Positions 24,869-33,302 of a stretch of 64,000 nucleotides of DNA are shown piece by piece (the stretch's first letter is position 1; the number at the start of each line of letters is the position of its first letter). A program made the translations under genes and the position numbers. The stretch is from an uncultured Lachnospiraceae bacterium. GTDB lineage: Bacteria; Bacillota; Clostridia; Lachnospirales; Lachnospiraceae. The notes beneath the pieces were generated by a model. It saw only the letters and a list, made by a program, of their open reading frames with translations. It did no database searches and was not told where the DNA came from. The stretch lies in contig CAJUDS010000005.1 of the NCBI GenBank assembly GCA_910585345.1, positions 96,102 through 160,101 of the forward strand. The letters run 5' to 3'.

Positions 24869-25439
24869 CTGGTGTGGGAAAGAATTTGAACGGAAAAAGG
24901 AACACATACATGAGAGGAATTATTGCAGCAGGGCTTGTCTGGGAAAGGTCAATGCAGAAAGGTATCGGCTTCAAAGCCTGAAAATCTGTAGTAATTGTGG
25001 GAAGGAATTTGAATACCGCGGGAACCACAAAAAGCGGAACCAACATTTTTTCTGCTGTAAGGAATGTGGCTATGCGTTTAAGGAGAAAAAGATATATGTC
25101 CCGTGCGACTGGTGTGGGAAACCAATTTATAAAAAGCGGTCAGACGTGGCACGAAATAAACACAATTTCTGTGATGTGGGCTGTTATCTTGATTTTTTGA
25201 ATTTTGAGATGGCGGGTGCAGAAAACCAGAAGGTAGCAGGAAAAATCGTCTACCGCAGACTTGCAGAGATGGAAATCGGAAGGACGCTCAGGGAAGATGA
25301 GGAAGTGCATCATATTGACGGAAACCACAGGAATAACAATGTGGATAATCTTGAAGTGCTTACGGTTTCCGAACATGCCAAAATCCACGCTGCACAGAAA
25401 AGGAGGGATCAGTATGGCAGGTTCATTAAGCAGGGATGA
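24846..25439 (+). CDS. HNH homing endonuclease with zinc knuckles
   Basis: 197 residues from ATG 24846. Three Cys4-type knuckles come first (CDWCGKEF...CSRAC, CSNCGKEF...CCKEC, CDWCGKPI...CDVGC). The HNH motif follows (LREDEEVHHIDGNHRNNNVD, NLEVLTVSEHAKIHA). It lies between the VRR-NUC and SNF2 genes, overlapping both by ~25 bases, and is more AT-rich than either, as expected for a free-standing homing endonuclease that invaded this junction. Confidence 0.88.
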   Translation: MILKIRCDWCGKEFERKKEHIHERNYCSRACLGKVNAERYRLQSLKICSNCGKEFEYRGNHKKRNQHFFCCKECGYAFKEKKIYVPCDWCGKPIYKKRSDVARNKHNFCDVGCYLDFLNFEMAGAENQKVAGKIVYRRLAEMEIGRTLREDEEVHHIDGNHRNNNVDNLEVLTVSEHAKIHAAQKRRDQYGRFIKQG

Positions 25440-26778
25440 TTTGCATGAATATCAGAAATACAGTGCTGAATTTATTATTGGGCATCCGATAGCAGCTTTG
25501 TTCCTGGACTGTGGATTAGGCAAAACGATTATTACACTGACGGCATTGGAAGAACTGATGCTGGATAGATTTGAAATCAGAAAGGCTTTGGTTATCTGCC
25601 CATTACGGGTGGGAAGTGTATGGCAAAGCGAAGCACTGAAATGGAGCCATACAAAAAAGCTGTATTTGAGTGTTGCAATCGGTACGGCATCAGAGCGCAT
25701 AGCCGCACTTAGCAGGAGGGCGCAGGTGTATGTTATCAACAGGGAAAATGTGGAGTGGCTTGTCAATGAGAGCGGCATCCCTTTTGATTTTGACATGGTG
25801 GTGATTGATGAACTTTCGTCCTTCAAGTCCCATAAGGCAAAACGGTTCAAGGCTCTGAAAAAAGTGCGCCCGATGGTGCGGCGCATCGTGGGGCTGACCG
25901 GGACGCCTGCACCCAACGGCCTGATCGACCTTTGGGCGGAGATCGGCATCCTCGACATGGGGCAGAGGCTAGGGCGGTTCATCGGCGGTTACCGGGAGCG
26001 GTTCTTCGTGCCGGATAAGCGCAGTCGGGAGATGGTATTTTCCTATAAGCCACGGGAAGGGGCAGAGGATATGATCTATGAACTGATCTCCGACATCTGC
26101 ATCAGCATGAAGGCTGTGGATTATCTGGAAATGCCGGAATGCGTCTACAACCGTGTGGAGGTTTCCATGAATGAAAAGGAAATGGCTCTGTATGAGCAGT
26201 TAGAGCGGGATATGCTCCTTCCCTTTGCGGACGGTGACATTGATGCGGTGAATGCGGCGGCATTATCCAATAAACTTTTACAGATGGCGGACGGCGCGGT
26301 CTACGATGAGAACGGGAACGTGAAACACATCCATGACCGGAAGCTGGAAGCACTGGAGGATTTGATCGAGGCGGCGAACGGCAAGCCTGTGTTAATCGCT
26401 TACTGGTATAAGCATGATCTGGAAAGGCTGAAAAAGCACATCGGGGCTGCAGCACTGGACACGGCGGAGGATATGCGGAAATGGAATGCCGGGGAAATCC
26501 CGGTGGCGGCGATCCATCCTGCATCAGCCGGACACGGGCTGAACCTGCAGGCGGGCGGCTCCACGCTGGTGTGGTTCGGGCTGACATGGTCGCTGGAACT
26601 GTACCAGCAGATGAACGCAAGGCTGTGGCGGCAGGGACAGGAGGAGACGGTTGTGATCCACCATCTGATTTCCAAAGGCACACTGGATGAGAGGGTGATG
26701 GCGGCATTGGAGAAAAAGGACTGCGGGCAGTCGGCACTTGTGGATGCAGTAAAAGCGAGGATTGGAGGCGTGGAATGA
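25414..26778 (+). CDS. SNF2-family DNA helicase/ATPase
   Basis: 454 residues from ATG 25414, AGGAGGG 7 bases upstream; a longer frame from 25261 lies within the endonuclease gene. Helicase motifs are FLDCGLGKTIITLTALEEL (I), VVIDELSSFKSHKAKRFKAL (II, DELS), VGLTGTPAPNGLIDLWAEIG (III), LIAYWYKHDLERLK (IV), ASAGHGLNLQAG (V) and QMNARLWRQGQEETV (VI). Phage SNF2 proteins act in replication or recombination. Its stop overlaps the next start (ATGA). Confidence 0.95.
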   Translation: MAGSLSRDDLHEYQKYSAEFIIGHPIAALFLDCGLGKTIITLTALEELMLDRFEIRKALVICPLRVGSVWQSEALKWSHTKKLYLSVAIGTASERIAALSRRAQVYVINRENVEWLVNESGIPFDFDMVVIDELSSFKSHKAKRFKALKKVRPMVRRIVGLTGTPAPNGLIDLWAEIGILDMGQRLGRFIGGYRERFFVPDKRSREMVFSYKPREGAEDMIYELISDICISMKAVDYLEMPECVYNRVEVSMNEKEMALYEQLERDMLLPFADGDIDAVNAAALSNKLLQMADGAVYDENGNVKHIHDRKLEALEDLIEAANGKPVLIAYWYKHDLERLKKHIGAAALDTAEDMRKWNAGEIPVAAIHPASAGHGLNLQAGGSTLVWFGLTWSLELYQQMNARLWRQGQEETVVIHHLISKGTLDERVMAALEKKDCGQSALVDAVKARIGGVE

Positions 26779-27263
26779 AAGCAGGGGAAAATCTGTTTGA
26801 TAAATACCATCAGTGGAAAAAAGACAGGATAACGCTTGCCTTTGAACTGTCGAGGTTTGAAGGTGTTTCCACGGATGAGGTGATAGAGTCCATGTGCCTT
26901 TCCCGTCCGCAGGACGAGCGGGTGCAGACCAGCGGGGTATCCGACAGGACGGGGAAAACGGCAGTCTATTACCGCAAGGTGGCGGAGAGCATGAATGATG
27001 ACTGGTATGATTATACTTTCCGCAAATACCAGTATGTGAAGGAGGAGATAGAATTCTTTGAATATGCGGTCAGCAGGCTGAGCGGGCGGCTGCCCGAAGT
27101 CATCCGGGACATGGTGGTCAACGGGATGCAGTGGAAAGAGGCGGCGGCAAAGTATGCGGTGAGCGAGGCCATGCTGACCAAGTACAGGAGGAAGGCGCTC
27201 TCAGAGCTGGCGGCGCTGTATGAAGGCAGGGCGAAGCATACGGAGGACTACCTTTTAAGCTGA
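26775..27263 (+). CDS. Phage helix-turn-helix regulator (sigma/ArpU-like)
   Basis: 162 residues. The C-terminus has a sigma region 4-like helix-turn-helix (EVIRDMVVNGMQWKEAAAKY, AVSEAMLTKYRRKALSELA). Proteins of this shape at the end of early operons often activate late genes. Overlaps SNF2 by 4 bases. A terminator lies about 90 bases downstream. Confidence 0.75.
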   Translation: MKAGENLFDKYHQWKKDRITLAFELSRFEGVSTDEVIESMCLSRPQDERVQTSGVSDRTGKTAVYYRKVAESMNDDWYDYTFRKYQYVKEEIEFFEYAVSRLSGRLPEVIRDMVVNGMQWKEAAAKYAVSEAMLTKYRRKALSELAALYEGRAKHTEDYLLS

Positions 27264-27355
27264 CAGGTTAAGTAATGGTTAAGTAAGTGTACCGAACTGG
27301 TTTCTTGAAAAGGAAAAAAATATGTGTTATCTTTATGATGCGGAAAAGTGTAGGG

Positions 27356-27386
27356 AGCCCTGTTGGAGAAGCCACGGGGCTTTTTT
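27356..27386 (+). terminator. Rho-independent terminator
   Basis: AGCCC(TGT) pairs with (ACG)GGGC around GGAGAAGCC, followed by TTTTTT. Ends the early replication transcript. Confidence 0.7.
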
Positions 27387-27467
27387 CATGCCTCCGCACA
27401 GGGCAGCGGGCTTTATCCTTTCACCGCTGTCCTTTTCTGTTGCGGAAAGGACAGAAGGGAGCTAATC

Positions 27468-27671
27468 ATGGATTGTTTTGCAGTGAATGAAGATGGGAAA
27501 TGCACCATACTTGGTGTCGGGAAATGCCAGGGCGGGACCTGCCATTTCCATAAGACGAGGGAAGAACAGGCGCAGTCGCTTGAAAAAGTGAGTGAGAGAT
27601 TACGGAGCCTGCCGGAGTACCAGCAGGAGGCAATCGCTGATAAATATTACGGAGGCGTGAAGAAGAGGTGA
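27468..27671 (+). CDS. Small cysteine-containing phage protein
   Basis: 67 residues from ATG 27468 with AAGGGAGCTAATC upstream. The N-terminal half has Cys and His spaced like a metal site (MDCFAVNEDGKCTILGVGKC, then GGTCHFHKT). The C-terminal half is a helix. A small conserved-looking protein of unknown role; a strong hairpin follows. Confidence 0.7.
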   Translation: MDCFAVNEDGKCTILGVGKCQGGTCHFHKTREEQAQSLEKVSERLRSLPEYQQEAIADKYYGGVKKR

Positions 27672-27678
27672 TGCTTTC

Positions 27679-27710
27679 CGGGCGGCAGTATTTTTCGACA
27701 CTGCCGCCCG
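27679..27710. terminator. Bidirectional hairpin terminator
   Basis: CGGGCGGCAGT and ACTGCCGCCCG form a perfect 11-bp stem around ATTTTTCGAC, between the convergent 27468 and 27717 genes. Confidence 0.75.
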
Positions 27711-27716
27711 TCCGCT

Positions 27717-27995
27717 TTATCCGCCGTTCACAAACCGGAAGACGGTAAAGCCGTCCTTAAGGCCCTCGCGGTAATAAAACTCGTTTTCGCGGGCAGCCCT
27801 GCGGAATGCCTCCGTCTGCATCTCCTTTAACAGTTCCCGGTCATCTTCCGGGAGGCTGTCAAGGATACGCCGGAACTGTGCATCCCTTTCCTGCCGCTCT
27901 GCCTTTTCTTCCTCTGTCGGCCCTTTGTTGCTGCGCCGGAAGACAAGGTCCATCCGTTCTATGATGGTCTGGGTGAGGAATTCCCCGTCCGTCAT
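27717..27995 (-). CDS. Reverse-strand small phage protein
   Basis: 92 residues on the minus strand from ATG 27995, with AAAGGAGGTGCAGGCC directly upstream, one of the best ribosome sites in the region. Helical, charged (MTDGEFLTQTIIERMDLVFR; RAARENEFYYREGLKDGF). It is one of very few reverse genes in the phage, so it may be expressed in lysogeny. Family not recognised with certainty. Confidence 0.7.
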   Translation of the reverse strand: MTDGEFLTQTIIERMDLVFRRSNKGPTEEEKAERQERDAQFRRILDSLPEDDRELLKEMQTEAFRRAARENEFYYREGLKDGFTVFRFVNGG

Positions 27996-28182
27996 GGCCT
28001 GCACCTCCTTTCGGGAGACAGTGTAAAACAGGAGGGCGGATCAGCCAATACCAGATAGTGACAAAGAAAACGGCGGTTTTATAAGCACTCTGCTACTTAG
28101 GAAGATAAGCGGAAAACCAGCTTGCTATAAACGGGATTCAGAGTTAAAATGCCCACACCAAAAGAAGAAGGGAGGTTTTAAC

Positions 28183-28602
28183 ATGATGCCGGAAGGCTGG
28201 GAGGAAGCATTGGAGATGGCTGAACGATACCGGGACTATTTTTCGGAGAGGGATGCGGACATTGCGCTTGGCAGGAGTGGCACACATTTCTTTTATGTGT
28301 ATGACCGGGAACACGGGTACTTTGAAGTATTCCACACGTTCCGCACTGCGGCGGAGCTGGAGGAACTGATACTTGGTACGCTGGCGGAGGACCTGGAATG
28401 CATGAACGCTGTTATGGCAGAAAACCTGCACGAGCGGTTTGAAATGACGGACATCAATGATACGCTGGACAATTACGAGCCGCGGTTCCATATGCACACA
28501 CTTGCGGAGCAGCTAAAGGCTGTGTCGGAGCAGTGTGGACAGTGGGGCGGAATGCTGGCAAAGACCTACAGGGCGCTATGCGGCAGGCTGCCGGAGGAAT
28601 GA
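28183..28602 (+). CDS. Hypothetical phage protein
   Basis: 139 residues from ATG 28183 with GGGAGG 9 bases upstream. Contains a segment GRSGTHFFYVYDREHGYFEV and acidic helices. No recognised domain. Located just before the small HNH endonuclease gene of the packaging region. The preceding 28005-28182 gap holds no recognisable feature. Confidence 0.68.
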   Translation: MMPEGWEEALEMAERYRDYFSERDADIALGRSGTHFFYVYDREHGYFEVFHTFRTAAELEELILGTLAEDLECMNAVMAENLHERFEMTDINDTLDNYEPRFHMHTLAEQLKAVSEQCGQWGGMLAKTYRALCGRLPEE

Positions 28603-28624
28603 AACAGGAAGGAGGCGTGTAGCC

Positions 28625-28978
28625 ATGCCGAGGAAACCGATGAAACCGTGTAAACATCCCGGATGCCCCAAGCTGACAGAGGGGATGTACTGTGAAGAAC
28701 ATTTACGGCTGCACGCCGCTGACCGTGCCAGTGCATCCGTCCGGGGATACGATGGCAGGTGGGAGAAAGCACGGACACGTTTTCTGAAAGCACATCCCCT
28801 CTGCGAAGAGTGCAGGAAGCAGGGACGATTGACACGGGCAACCGTGGTTGACCACATCATCCCACACAGAGGGGATGCAAAGCTGTTCTGGGATGAAGCA
28901 AACTGGCAGGCGCTTTGTAAGAGATGCCACGACCACAAAACCATGACGGAGGACCGCTATCAGGAGTTCCATTACTGA
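28625..28978 (+). CDS. Phage HNH endonuclease (packaging-associated type)
   Basis: 117 residues from ATG 28625 (AGGAGGCG upstream). N-terminal zinc knuckle (CKHPGCPKL...YCEEH), then the HNH domain with CEECRKQGRLTRATVVDHII and WQALCKRCHDHKT. Proteins of this type, like HK97 gp74, are encoded near terminase and help genome packaging. Unlike the homing endonucleases here, it has normal phage base composition and a normal operon place. Confidence 0.9.
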   Translation: MPRKPMKPCKHPGCPKLTEGMYCEEHLRLHAADRASASVRGYDGRWEKARTRFLKAHPLCEECRKQGRLTRATVVDHIIPHRGDAKLFWDEANWQALCKRCHDHKTMTEDRYQEFHY

Positions 28979-29296
28979 CGGTTTCCGTGATGGTTCTTTT
29001 CCTTCCATATTCCGACAAGGCACAACATTTCCCGTGGAAATCTGCATGGGGGAGGGGCAAGATTTATCTCTAAAACTGTCGAAAAATATCGACCGCCGCC
29101 CCCTCAAACGCGCGTTTTCGCAAATTCGCACAGGGGGGATAGGAAATCGCCCCAAAATCTTACATAAACATTGATTTTTCAAGGCTTTCAGGCACTTTAG
29201 TTTTGCGTGAAAGTACCGAAAAACCCATGTTTTTGGGCTTAAAAACCATCAAAAAACGCTGGTTTTTGGCCCTTTTTTGATGGAGGTGAAGGGAAA
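28979..29296. other. Non-coding gap with hairpins
   Basis: No credible ORF. The part 29160-29282 carries imperfect inverted words (CCCATGTTTTTGGGC; AAAAACGCTGGTTTTTGG) ending in CCTTTTTTGATGGAGG, which could fold and end transcription or hold the ribosome site of the next gene. Confidence 0.4.
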
Positions 29297-29719
29297 ATGA
29301 CCGATTTTGAGGCGGCGCAGGTGAAGGAAATGCGCTTAAAGGGCATGGGCTACCGTGCCATAGCGGAGGCGCTGGGGCTTTCCCGCGACATCGTCCGCAA
29401 CCACTGCAAGGCAAATGGGATGGATGGCTATGTGGCGGCCACCATGAAAAACCTGCAGGAGCGGGAGGGGCAGGGCGGCATCTGTATCTGCTGCGGCAGG
29501 GAGACGGCACAGGCAGGGACGGGCAGGCCGAGGAAGTTCTGCTCAGAGAAATGCCGGAGGCAGTGGTGGAAAGCACATCCGCAGGAGGGGAACAGGAAAG
29601 CCATTGTCACAAAGAAATGTGAATGCTGCGGCAGGGAGTTTTCCTTTTACCGGAGCAGGAAACCGAAGTATTGCAGTTACGACTGCTACATCAGGGCAAG
29701 GTTCCGGCAGGATGTGTAA
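29297..29719 (+). CDS. Phage helix-turn-helix protein with zinc knuckles
   Basis: 140 residues. The N-terminal ~45 residues are a resolvase/sigma-like helix-turn-helix (EMRLKGMGYRAIAEALGLSR, DIVRNHCKANGM). Two Cys-rich knuckles follow (CICCGRETA...FCSEKCR; CECCGREFS...YCSYDC). Probably a DNA-binding regulator. Start has GGAGGTGAAGGGAAA. Confidence 0.8.
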   Translation: MTDFEAAQVKEMRLKGMGYRAIAEALGLSRDIVRNHCKANGMDGYVAATMKNLQEREGQGGICICCGRETAQAGTGRPRKFCSEKCRRQWWKAHPQEGNRKAIVTKKCECCGREFSFYRSRKPKYCSYDCYIRARFRQDV

Positions 29720-29819
29720 AGTGGACAAATTTTACAGCCGTGGCGGGCGGGATATTCTACTGGATAATTCCGGGCTTTGGAGCTAACATGTCACTACCAA
29801 ACGCGAAGGAGGAAACGGC

Positions 29820-30095
29820 ATGAAAAGCAGCGAGATATGGAAGGCGGCGAATGAGAAGCTGGTCTTTGTGGGAGTCCTGTTCACATGGCTGCAGGATGAC
29901 CCCAAGAACCCCCTCATCGGGGTGTGGGCGTCAAAGTTAAAAAAGATGCTCCCCTGCTTCATCGGCATCGACCTAGAGAAAAAGGCGCTCATCTTCCAGT
30001 CGGAGGATGACGGGATAGTAGGGCTTTACATGAACAGGATCGATGAAAACAGCATCAGCCTCTACATGGAGACGGGCCTTGCGCTGGAAAACTGA
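29820..30095 (+). CDS. Hypothetical phage protein
   Basis: 91 residues from ATG 29820 with AAGGAGGAAACGGC upstream. Contains WASKLKKMLPCFIGIDLEKK and a strand-rich end. No recognised domain. It lies between the zinc-knuckle regulator and the ParB-methyltransferase gene. Confidence 0.7.
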   Translation: MKSSEIWKAANEKLVFVGVLFTWLQDDPKNPLIGVWASKLKKMLPCFIGIDLEKKALIFQSEDDGIVGLYMNRIDENSISLYMETGLALEN

Positions 30096-30168
30096 ATAAC
30101 GGAAAATGCGGGAAGGGCATCTGCCGGGGGACTGGCAGGTGCCTTTCCTTTGGGAAAAGGAGAATGGA

Positions 30169-31428
30169 ATGGGAAGTGCGTCAGGAATGGAATTTCGGAA
30201 AATCAAAATAGCGGATTTGATTCCAGCATCTTACAATCCGAGGAAGAAGCTGAAACCGGGCGATAAGGAATACCAGAAGATAAAAAACTCCATCACGGAG
30301 TTCGGCTATGTGGAGCCGGTGATCGTCAACTCAGACATGACCATTATGGGGGGACACCAGCGCGTATCTGTTCTCTCTGATCTTGGCTATGAGGAGATCG
30401 ACTGCATCGTCATTGACATTGACAAGCAGAAGGAGAAGGCGCTCAACATCGCCCTCAATAAGATCACGGGCGAATGGAACAAGGAGCTGCTGGCTGACCT
30501 TATCGCCGACCTGCAGGATTCGGATTTTGATGTGTCCTTCACCGGCTTTGAGCCGCCGGAGATCGAGCAGCTATTCAATTCCGTCCACGATAAGAAAGTG
30601 ACCGAGGATGATTTCGACATTGACGCGGAACTGGAAAAGCCTGCCGTGGCAAAGATGGGTGATGTTTGGACGCTTGGGCGGCACAGGCTGGTGGTAGGCG
30701 ATTCCACTTTGCCGGAGACATACGATGTGCTGATGGCAGGGGCGAAAGCAAACCTTGTGGTGACGGACCCTCCGTACAATGCAAATTATGAGGGGAGCGC
30801 CGGGAAGATAAAGAATGACAATATGCCGGACAAGGAATTTTACCAGTTTCTTTTTGCCGCATTCGTAAATATGGAGCAGAACATGGAGAGCGATGCCTCT
30901 ATTTATGTATTCCATGCTGATACCGAGGGCTTAAATTTCCGCAGCGCGTTCAAGGCGGCGGGATTCTACCTTTCCGGGTGCTGCATCTGGAAGAAACAGA
31001 GCCTCGTTCTTGGACGGAGCCCCTACCAGTGGCAGCATGAGCCGTGCCTGTTCGGATGGAAGAAGGGCGGGAAGCACAACTGGTATTCCGACAGGAAGCA
31101 GACCACCATATGGGAGTTTGACCGCCCGAAGAAAAGCGAGAGTCATCCTACCCAAAAGCCAGTGGGCTTGGTGGCATATCCCATCAAGAATTCGAGCATG
31201 AGCAACTGCATCATGCTTGACCCCTTCGGCGGCTCCGGCTCCACGCTGATCGCCTGCGAACAGACCAACCGTATCTGCTACACCATAGAGCTGGATGAGA
31301 AGTTTGCGGACGTCATCGTGAACCGCTATATCGAACAGGCCGGCTCTGCGGAGAATGTGTCCGTAGAGCGTGACGGGGTAAAAATCCCATATTCGGAACT
31401 GATGGGGGAGGTGAAAGGCAATGAGTGA
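30169..31428 (+). CDS. ParB-N domain fused to N4/N6 DNA methyltransferase
   Basis: 419 residues from ATG 30169 (AAAAGGAG upstream). Residues ~8-100 are a ParB/Srx-like domain (LIPASYNPRKKLKPGD, TIMGGHQRVSVLSDLGYEEI). From ~165 follows a beta-class DNA methyltransferase with motif IV VVTDPPYNANY and the C-terminal AdoMet motif MLDPFGGSGSTLIACEQ. Methylates A or C amino groups, plausibly protecting phage DNA from restriction. The fusion is frequent in phages. It overlaps the next small gene by 8 bases. Confidence 0.93.
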   Translation: MGSASGMEFRKIKIADLIPASYNPRKKLKPGDKEYQKIKNSITEFGYVEPVIVNSDMTIMGGHQRVSVLSDLGYEEIDCIVIDIDKQKEKALNIALNKITGEWNKELLADLIADLQDSDFDVSFTGFEPPEIEQLFNSVHDKKVTEDDFDIDAELEKPAVAKMGDVWTLGRHRLVVGDSTLPETYDVLMAGAKANLVVTDPPYNANYEGSAGKIKNDNMPDKEFYQFLFAAFVNMEQNMESDASIYVFHADTEGLNFRSAFKAAGFYLSGCCIWKKQSLVLGRSPYQWQHEPCLFGWKKGGKHNWYSDRKQTTIWEFDRPKKSESHPTQKPVGLVAYPIKNSSMSNCIMLDPFGGSGSTLIACEQTNRICYTIELDEKFADVIVNRYIEQAGSAENVSVERDGVKIPYSELMGEVKGNE

Positions 31429-31600
31429 CAGGAAACTTTTCATTGAGATATTCCGCAGGATACACAGTCTTGGCGGGTGTGACGCATCGGAATCATTCAG
31501 CCGCGGATGGGACGCGGCGGTGGCTTCCTGCGAGGATGTGCTGACGGAACTGACAGGCATTTCCTATGACGACCTGGACGGGGGTGGCTCTGATGGATGA
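31421..31600 (+). CDS. Small phage protein between two methyltransferase genes
   Basis: 59 residues, starts MSDRKLFIEIFRRIHSLGGC and ends DDLDGGGSDG. Its start overlaps the previous stop and its stop overlaps the cytosine methyltransferase start, the tight packing of a real gene. Role unknown. Confidence 0.65.
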   Translation: MSDRKLFIEIFRRIHSLGGCDASESFSRGWDAAVASCEDVLTELTGISYDDLDGGGSDG

Positions 31601-32141
31601 GAATGGACGATTGACGTTGGGCAGCCTGTTTTCCGGCTCCGGCGCTTTTGAGCTTGGCGGCCTGATTGCCGGAATCCGCCCGGTATGGGCATCGGAAATT
31701 GAGCCGTTCCCTATCCGGGTGACCACAAGGCGGCTGCCTTTCGTGAAGCATTACGGTGACGTGAACAGCATCCGTGGGGATGAAGTGGAGCCCGTTGATA
31801 TCATAACATTTGGGAGTCCTTGCCAGAATTTATCAATCGCCGGAAAGCGGGCGGGGCTTGACGGGAAACAGTCCAGTTTATTTTTTCAGGCGATCAGGAT
31901 CATAAAGGAAATGAGGTGTGTGACAGATGGGAGATACCCAAGATTTATCGTATGGGAGAACGTGCCGGGAGCCTTCTCCTCAAACGGCGGGGAGGATTTC
32001 AGGGCAGTCCTTAACGCGGTCTGCTCCGTCAAAGACGGGGACATTCCTGTACCTGGACCTCCAAAGGGAAAATGGGCGAATGCCGGATGCATCATGGCAG
32101 ACGGGTTTTCCCTCGCGTGGCGGGTGGTCGATGCCCAATAA
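31593..32141 (+). pseudogene. Cytosine-C5 DNA methyltransferase, 5' half (split by RIT element)
   Basis: 182 residues with motif I LGSLFSGSGAFELGGL, catalytic motif IV GSPCQNLSIAGKRAGLDG and motif VI FIVWENVPGAFSSN. The frame runs to ...LAWRVVDAQ and then a stop made at the junction with the inserted element. In intact enzymes WGVPQRRKRIYLV follows, and exactly that resumes at 35651. The N-terminal half alone lacks the target recognition domain and final motifs and is probably inactive unless the element excises. Confidence 0.93.
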
Positions 32142-32158
32142 TGTTGAGCTAAACATTA

Positions 32159-32199
32159 GCAGGCTAATGTAAAGCGAAAAATAATGTAAAGTCACCTCC
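32159..32199 (+). repeat. RIT left terminal inverted repeat
   Basis: 41 bp with one mismatch to the reverse complement of 35607-35647 (35 bp perfect). Contains two direct words AATGTAAAG. A perfect 8-bp palindrome arm pair (ACATTAGC / GCTAATGT, 32153-32170) overlaps its outer edge. Confidence 0.92.
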
Positions 32200-32258
32200 C
32201 TGAATGCCGCAAAACCAGCAAATTTTACTCTGCTGGCTTTGCATAATTCTGTAGATTA

Positions 32259-33302
32259 TTAATGGACGTCGCGGAAGCTTTCGAGCCATCCCATCAGGCT
32301 TTTATCTTCCGTCCATGATGGATATTCAGCGGCAGGACGTTCTGGCGGCTGGGCGCTTTCCAGGACTCTGCGCTTCATTTCCGTATTGATCTGTGCGTAT
32401 ACTTCAGTGGTCGTAAGGTCTGCATGCCCAAGCAGGTCTTTGATGTATTGAAGGTCTATCCCGGCTTCGAGCCAGTGCATGGCACGGCTGTGGCGGAATA
32501 TATGCGGGTACACCTTCCCAGGGAACAGCTCCGGATCAGCGGCTTTGGCTGCACCGGCATATTTGTGGAAAATGTAGGAAATACCCGCACGCGTCAGTTT
32601 TTCCTTATGGCGGTTGCAGAATAACGGCTCATCCTTCAGGCAGGGACGGTACCGTTTTTCATCCTGCAGGTACAGCCGCAGCGCTGCTGAAATGTCTGCG
32701 ATAAGAGGCACGGACCGTGCTTTATTGCCCTTCCCATGCAGATGCACAATGGCTCCTTTTTTGTCAAGGCACAGGTCGCCGACCCGCAGGTCTGCAATCT
32801 CTGAGATCCTTGCCCCGGCCTCGTACATCAGGCACAGCAGGGAAAAGTCCCTCCTGCCGCTGTGGCACTGCTGGTCGGGCTGCTTAAGCACTGCCTTTAT
32901 GGCTTCAACAGAAAGATGCCGGATTGTCTGTTTTTCCTGTTTTTTCTTCGGGATGGAGCAGACCGTCTGGCAGAGGAGGACATGCTCCGGGTTTTCATAC
33001 TGGAGGTACTTGAAAAAAGTATTCAGGGCGATCCGCCGCTGGTTCCTTGTCGCGGCCGAATTGCCCTTTTCCTGTTCCAGCCAGGCAAGGAAATCCTCCA
33101 CCAGCTGCCTGTCAAGGTCCCTGATCTCCATCTTCTCCCGTTTCAGATGGCGCTCGCTTTCGCAGTAGGACAGGAACACTGACATGGAATCCCTGTAGGA
33201 GTGGATCGTGTTTTCACTCAGCCCTTTCTGTACCGGCAGATATTCAAAAAAGTAGCCGGACAGGGCGCGTGCGAAATCAGTCGGCTTTATCATCAGTACC
33301 AT
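32259..33302 (-). CDS. RIT tyrosine recombinase 3
   Basis: 347 residues, third in transcription order. An SAM-like N-terminal domain (LSENTIHSYRDSMSVFLSYC) is followed by the catalytic core with Arg in YEAGARISEIADLRVGDL, Lys in HLHGKGNKARSVPL, H-x-x-R in YPHIFRHSRAMHW, His in LLGHADLTTTEVYAQI and Tyr in the same stretch. The start overlaps the preceding recombinase by 26 bases (ATG 33302; ATG 33293 possible). Confidence 0.93.
   Translation of the reverse strand: MVLMIKPTDFARALSGYFFEYLPVQKGLSENTIHSYRDSMSVFLSYCESERHLKREKMEIRDLDRQLVEDFLAWLEQEKGNSAATRNQRRIALNTFFKYLQYENPEHVLLCQTVCSIPKKKQEKQTIRHLSVEAIKAVLKQPDQQCHSGRRDFSLLCLMYEAGARISEIADLRVGDLCLDKKGAIVHLHGKGNKARSVPLIADISAALRLYLQDEKRYRPCLKDEPLFCNRHKEKLTRAGISYIFHKYAGAAKAADPELFPGKVYPHIFRHSRAMHWLEAGIDLQYIKDLLGHADLTTTEVYAQINTEMKRRVLESAQPPERPAAEYPSWTEDKSLMGWLESFRDVH

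Noticed and set aside
31593..32141. Short intact methyltransferase
   Set aside because: It lacks target recognition and motifs VIII-X, which are found downstream of the inserted element.
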